64,000 bases of DNA, from the NCBI GenBank assembly GCA_019722365.1, contig JADFUC010001453.1, positions 186,001 through 250,000 of the forward strand, written 5' to 3'. The DNA is from Lithospermum erythrorhizon. Lineage: Eukaryota; Streptophyta; Magnoliopsida; Boraginales; Boraginaceae. How positions within the stretch are numbered: the stretch's first letter is position 1; each line of letters opens with the position of its first letter. The notes below the pieces were generated by a model. That model was not told the DNA's origin. It searched no databases and saw nothing but the letters and a program-made list of their open reading frames with translations. Positions 60,415 to 64,000 of the stretch are shown one piece after another. The position numbers were made by a program, and so were the translations under genes.

Positions 60415-62245
60415 CTTTTTACATTACTAATTACTATATTACCCTTTATTATAATATTTTCATTGGTGAAAAATATGTTTCTAAATTTCAAAAGGACTCC
60501 TATATCAATTAAATAATTAATAAGTCCTAATTTTTTTGCCTAAAAAAATTTATGCGGCAATAATTATTTTAATGTAATAAATTAGTTTAATTACATACTA
60601 AATATTTTTGTATGATAATTAATTAATTATAAATTGAAAAATAATTTTTTTAATCCAAAAAATTACTATTAAAGAATATATATCTAAATTATTATATGAT
60701 ATTTTGTATTACATTTCAACAATTGAAATAAAAAAAGTGTCAAGTTACATATCCAATACTCGTCAAGGTTTAAATTGATTTTCATGATAAATGTTAAATT
60801 CAAATATTTTTATTTATATTGTATAATATTTGGTAAAATTATCAAATAATAACATTTCAATGTACTTTTTAATATTGACATTAAATTTTATTCAAATCAA
60901 AATTATGTTTATCGACATGAAGGCATAAAATTTGTCAATTTAGAAAGTAATTTAAATCAAGCATGATCATCATTTAGTATCGAGGGAATAATAGATTGGA
61001 TATTTAATTCAGAATTTAATTTTTTTATTACAACATATAACATGTTCTTTATACTTAAATAAAAATATATTTATCTATAAACTATAGATGTAATAATTAA
61101 TTAGAGTTGATTAGTAATTAGTAAATTGAATAAGAATATATTGTCATAATAATACTTATATTAGTTTTCATTCTATATGAAATATAATTCATCGATATTA
61201 TGGTCTAAAAATATATGTAATGTAATATGTATATTATAGCTATATAATCCATTACTATTGATGAATATTTGACGTACAAATTGGTATCTTCATCTTCTAG
61301 CTATTTGAATGACTTCGCTTTGACCCTTTATATTAAAGTTGTTATTTATGTCAAAATTTTAAAAGTGTTTCCATAATGGCAATATTAATCATATATACTA
61401 TTGAGGTTTAACTTTTTATTAAAAAAATTATTACACAAATCTTTATTACATTGATTTCAATATAATTCCTTTGGAGTATTTACAAATAACAAGGACATCT
61501 AATGTGCGTGCCTCTCTTTCGTCATTTTCATGGCTAAAATCGGGGTAGAAATTTCATAAACGGTGTTGATATTATTCCGCTTTGTGTAAATATTATCGAA
61601 AGTTATCACAATTAAAATATGTTAAATGTAATGCTAAACAAATTGAATAGTAGAACTATGAATAATTTATATTATCGATCAATCGAGAATATTTTCTAAC
61701 AATAAATAAAATAACATAAGCATGCTTTTTTTATTCAAAGAGAAAAGTGGTATTTTTAACAATAAAATAAAATTGCATAATATGAATTCTTTTATTAGAC
61801 CTTGAAAAATGAAGAGGAGATGGTAACAAAACTCTTAAATCTATTACTAAAATTATACTTCCTCCATTTTTTTTTGGGCTTGTCGCTTTTGAATGATTTG
61901 TACATAAATTAAAGAATTAAAAAATAGTCAAAAAGTCAGCATTAAAATGTAGAATGACAATCAATTTAAACACAATATTGATTGGTTATTTATTTCAAGC
62001 AGTAAAAAGTATTAAAAGACATTAATTTATTATGCTAAAACGACAACTATAAAAAAAATTTTTTTGCTAAAAACGACAACAAAAAATCCATGAGTATTAT
62101 TAAATAAATTATAAGTGGATCATAGCAACTATGATCAAAGTGAATTATAATGTAAATCAAAAGTATAATTTATAAATTTACACTAATAGTTAATTACTAT
62201 TTATTATCTCAATTTAAATATCTCGAAACATAAATACTTACGCAA
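60415..62245 (-). repeat. Dispersed inverted repeat, copy 2 (MITE-interrupted)
   Basis: Reverse-complement match of 45190-46955. Order and spacing are conserved over about 1.6 kb, except for a MITE insertion at 61858-62094 that separates the copy into two parts. It shows that this sequence is a transposon family member. The copy is truncated relative to the 3.4-kb element at 44.2-47.6 kb. Confidence 0.8.
61858..62094. mobile_element. Stowaway-like MITE nested in a repeat
   Basis: Left end CTTCCTCCATTTTTTTTTGG followed by GCTTGTCGCTTTT pairs with the reverse complement of the right end (CTCATGGATTTTTTGTTGTC, then GTTTTT). TA flanks both ends (61856-61857 and 62095-62096). The related copy near 45.33 kb lacks this segment, so an empty site is visible in the same window. 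Confidence 0.7.
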
Positions 62246-62532
62246 GCATTTAATTTATTTGGTAGTAGCTAATTAAAAGTTTTAAGTCCAGGGGCAATCG
62301 TGTGTGGCTCAATAATAAAACTTGCTTTACTTTGAACTCCTTTAAAGCCAATCAACAACAAAACAACCTCAATAATTACAAACCAGGCAATCCAATTAGC
62401 CATTAAGAAAATTCAGAGAAAAACTTACAGTCAATATATCAAATATTTTTATATGATACAAATGGAAGACATTAGTCATACAGCAATTAAAGAAATCTCG
62501 TGCCACTCATAGTAATATGTCAAATATTCATG

Positions 62533-64000
62533 TTATATTTCATATGTCATTCCCACTCGAAGAAGCCTATTTCGAGGAATTGCCAATTGTTTCTCTCCCT
62601 GTCTGAAATTCTTCCTCAAGAAACTGTAAAGATAATTCACAACAAACCTTTTGAAAAGAGAAGAATTATGTTCTGCCACCACCTCTGCTTCTCCCAAAAG
62701 GTAGAACACGCCACTCTCCATCGCGCTTTCCACTGCTTGAATATCTTCTTCTGTTCCTCGGATAATGTCATGTACCGTTGCTCTAGAAGAATTTGCCGAT
62801 TTTAGTCCATTGATCGATTGAATAGAGCCCGAAGAAATCCTTGCTGACTGTTGTTGATGAGGTTCCCCTAATTGTGGTGGCTGAACTATAGATGAATTTG
62901 ATAGTGCGGACTTGCTTCTATCTTGTAACATAGTACTATCTTGTAACATTGTTGAATGCTCAACTTTTGATAACTCTTGAGATTTATCAGGCACACCTTC
63001 AAGAATGATTTTTTCTTGTCTCATAAATTCCTTCAGAGAATCCACAATCTGGCGTTCAAATACGCTATGTTCTTCAATTTTATCTTTGTATCCATATCTC
63101 ACGACGCAACGAAATACCCTGTAATCTTTAGGGTCAACTTGCCTGAACAAGAATCTCTCTTCGCTAAGTACATGGCTGATTGGAATGGACTTTATAGACA
63201 CCATCACTATGACTGAATGAATGGATGGAACATTTTCGACGAAATGAGGAAATATTGGCGGAATTCCTTGAACAAGCTCAGAGTATAGAAGTCCAATTCC
63301 AGGCATCCTTTTGATTTCGGGATTATTAGCCAAGTTCCTAATATAATCATTTGAAACTTTGTTGTTCAACTCAAACATGTATCTTTTCTTCTGTATATAG
63401 TGCCATGTTGCCATAATTATCATCAGAACAACAGACAAAGCTAATGGGAGATATCCACCTTGGTTGAATTTGTATAGAACTGATGATAGGTAAATAACGT
63501 CGACAGTGAAGAACACTACGAAGAATAAAGCGATCAGCCATATGCTTGTTTTCCATATAACAAGCATTATTAAGGTAACCATGCATGTTGTAATCACCAT
63601 AACAGCCACAACAGCAATTCCTGAAAACAGAGTGGTGACAAACTATTTAAGATCAATAAAAATAGTTATGCTTTACTATCTTCAAAGGATAAAGAAACCA
63701 AATCTAGATGAAGTGGTAGACAATTTTATTTTTCAAAAGGATGGTATTCTTCAACATTTCCTTTTGACTTACCATAGGCATGCCCAATGTTCTCTGTAGT
63801 TTTGAAGGAAAATGTGACCACAACACAAGCAATCATGAGCATATAGTTGATCTCCGGAATATAGACCTGCCCCTCATATTTGGTTGAAGTATGAACAACC
63901 TTGACTCTAGGAAAACAAGAAAGACTCAGGGATTGAGAGACTATTGAAAATGCTCCAGAGATCATAGCTTGACTTGCAATAATAGCTGCACCCACAGCTA
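62533..64000 (-). CDS. HAK5: HAK/KUP potassium transporter, C-terminal part (HAK5-like)
   Basis: High-affinity K+ uptake transporter of the KUP/HAK/KT family, which co-transports K+ and H+ across the plasma membrane. Two exons are visible: 64000-63773 (continuing beyond the window) and 63620-62533. They join in frame and cover about the last 437 residues, ending at a stop. Visible features: [34 protein letters not shown]; the family segment [35 protein letters not shown] across the intron; further membrane helices; then a long cytosolic C-terminal domain with [42 protein letters not shown] and a typical RVGMTYEI terminus. A hexapeptide STMLQD is duplicated in the variable linker. The wording of the helices resembles cluster I (HAK5), but the orthologue call is tentative because the N-terminal half is missing. 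Confidence 0.9.

Noticed and set aside
62500..62805. Plus-strand frame of 101 codons
   Set aside because: Antisense of the C-terminal HAK exon.
1..64000. CRISPR array, bacterial operon or phage-like defence system
   Set aside because: No regularly spaced identical repeats with unique spacers and no prokaryotic gene organisation; all genes are intron-containing plant genes or single plant genes.
1..64000. Canonical tRNA or rRNA gene
   Set aside because: The only tRNA-like boxes found are in the two SINE candidates, and neither can be folded by eye into a convincing cloverleaf.

Overview
This window is nuclear DNA of a flowering plant, most likely a eudicot. It is AT-rich, its genes carry many short GT-AG introns, it has single-gene transcription units on both strands, and several proteins are plant-specific (RopGEF/PRONE, plastid NDH subunit PNSB3, NPF and HAK transporters). 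The species cannot be named from the sequence alone. Nothing here is organised as an operon. Gene models were built by joining exons at GT/AG sites that keep the frame. All complete models close with no internal stop.

Layout. 2.6-7.3 kb (-): complete nine-exon FeS-type DNA helicase of the DDX11/CHL1 family. 8.5-10.7 kb (+): complete seven-exon Rab7 GTPase, divergent from the helicase. 11.7-12.0 kb (+): small acidic conserved plant protein. 12.6-15.5 kb (-): TruA-type tRNA pseudouridine synthase with an uncertain 5' end. 19.3-31.5 kb (+): complete RopGEF with a PRONE domain, split by an 8.7-kb intron filled with repeats. 39.3-42.7 kb (-): complete NPF (NRT1/PTR) transporter. 49.9-51.9 kb (-): complete PNSB3, a ferredoxin-like subunit of the chloroplast NDH complex. 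53.3-56.9 kb (-): complete gene for an orphan protein with about seven membrane spans. 62.5-64.0 kb (-): C-terminal half of a HAK/KUP potassium transporter that runs off the window.

The rest is mostly transposon-derived. The RopGEF giant intron can be read as one Helitron-like insertion (TC...CTAG ends between A and T) that contains a ~490-bp tandem array and an LTR-like block with 10-bp terminal inverted repeats. A non-autonomous CACTA element with matching 3-bp target duplications lies at 32.4-34.7 kb. A hAT-type MITE with a near-perfect 8-bp target duplication lies at 18.0-18.45 kb. There are two tRNA-derived SINE candidates, several Stowaway-like MITEs, and a second Helitron-like element at 44.2-47.6 kb. 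Part of that element recurs in inverted orientation at 60.4-62.2 kb, where a MITE has since landed in it.

The genes belong to unrelated pathways: genome maintenance, vacuolar traffic, tRNA modification, ROP signalling, nitrate/peptide transport, photosynthetic electron flow and potassium uptake. I see no evidence of a co-functional cluster. The most unusual content is the repeat architecture, not a new gene system.
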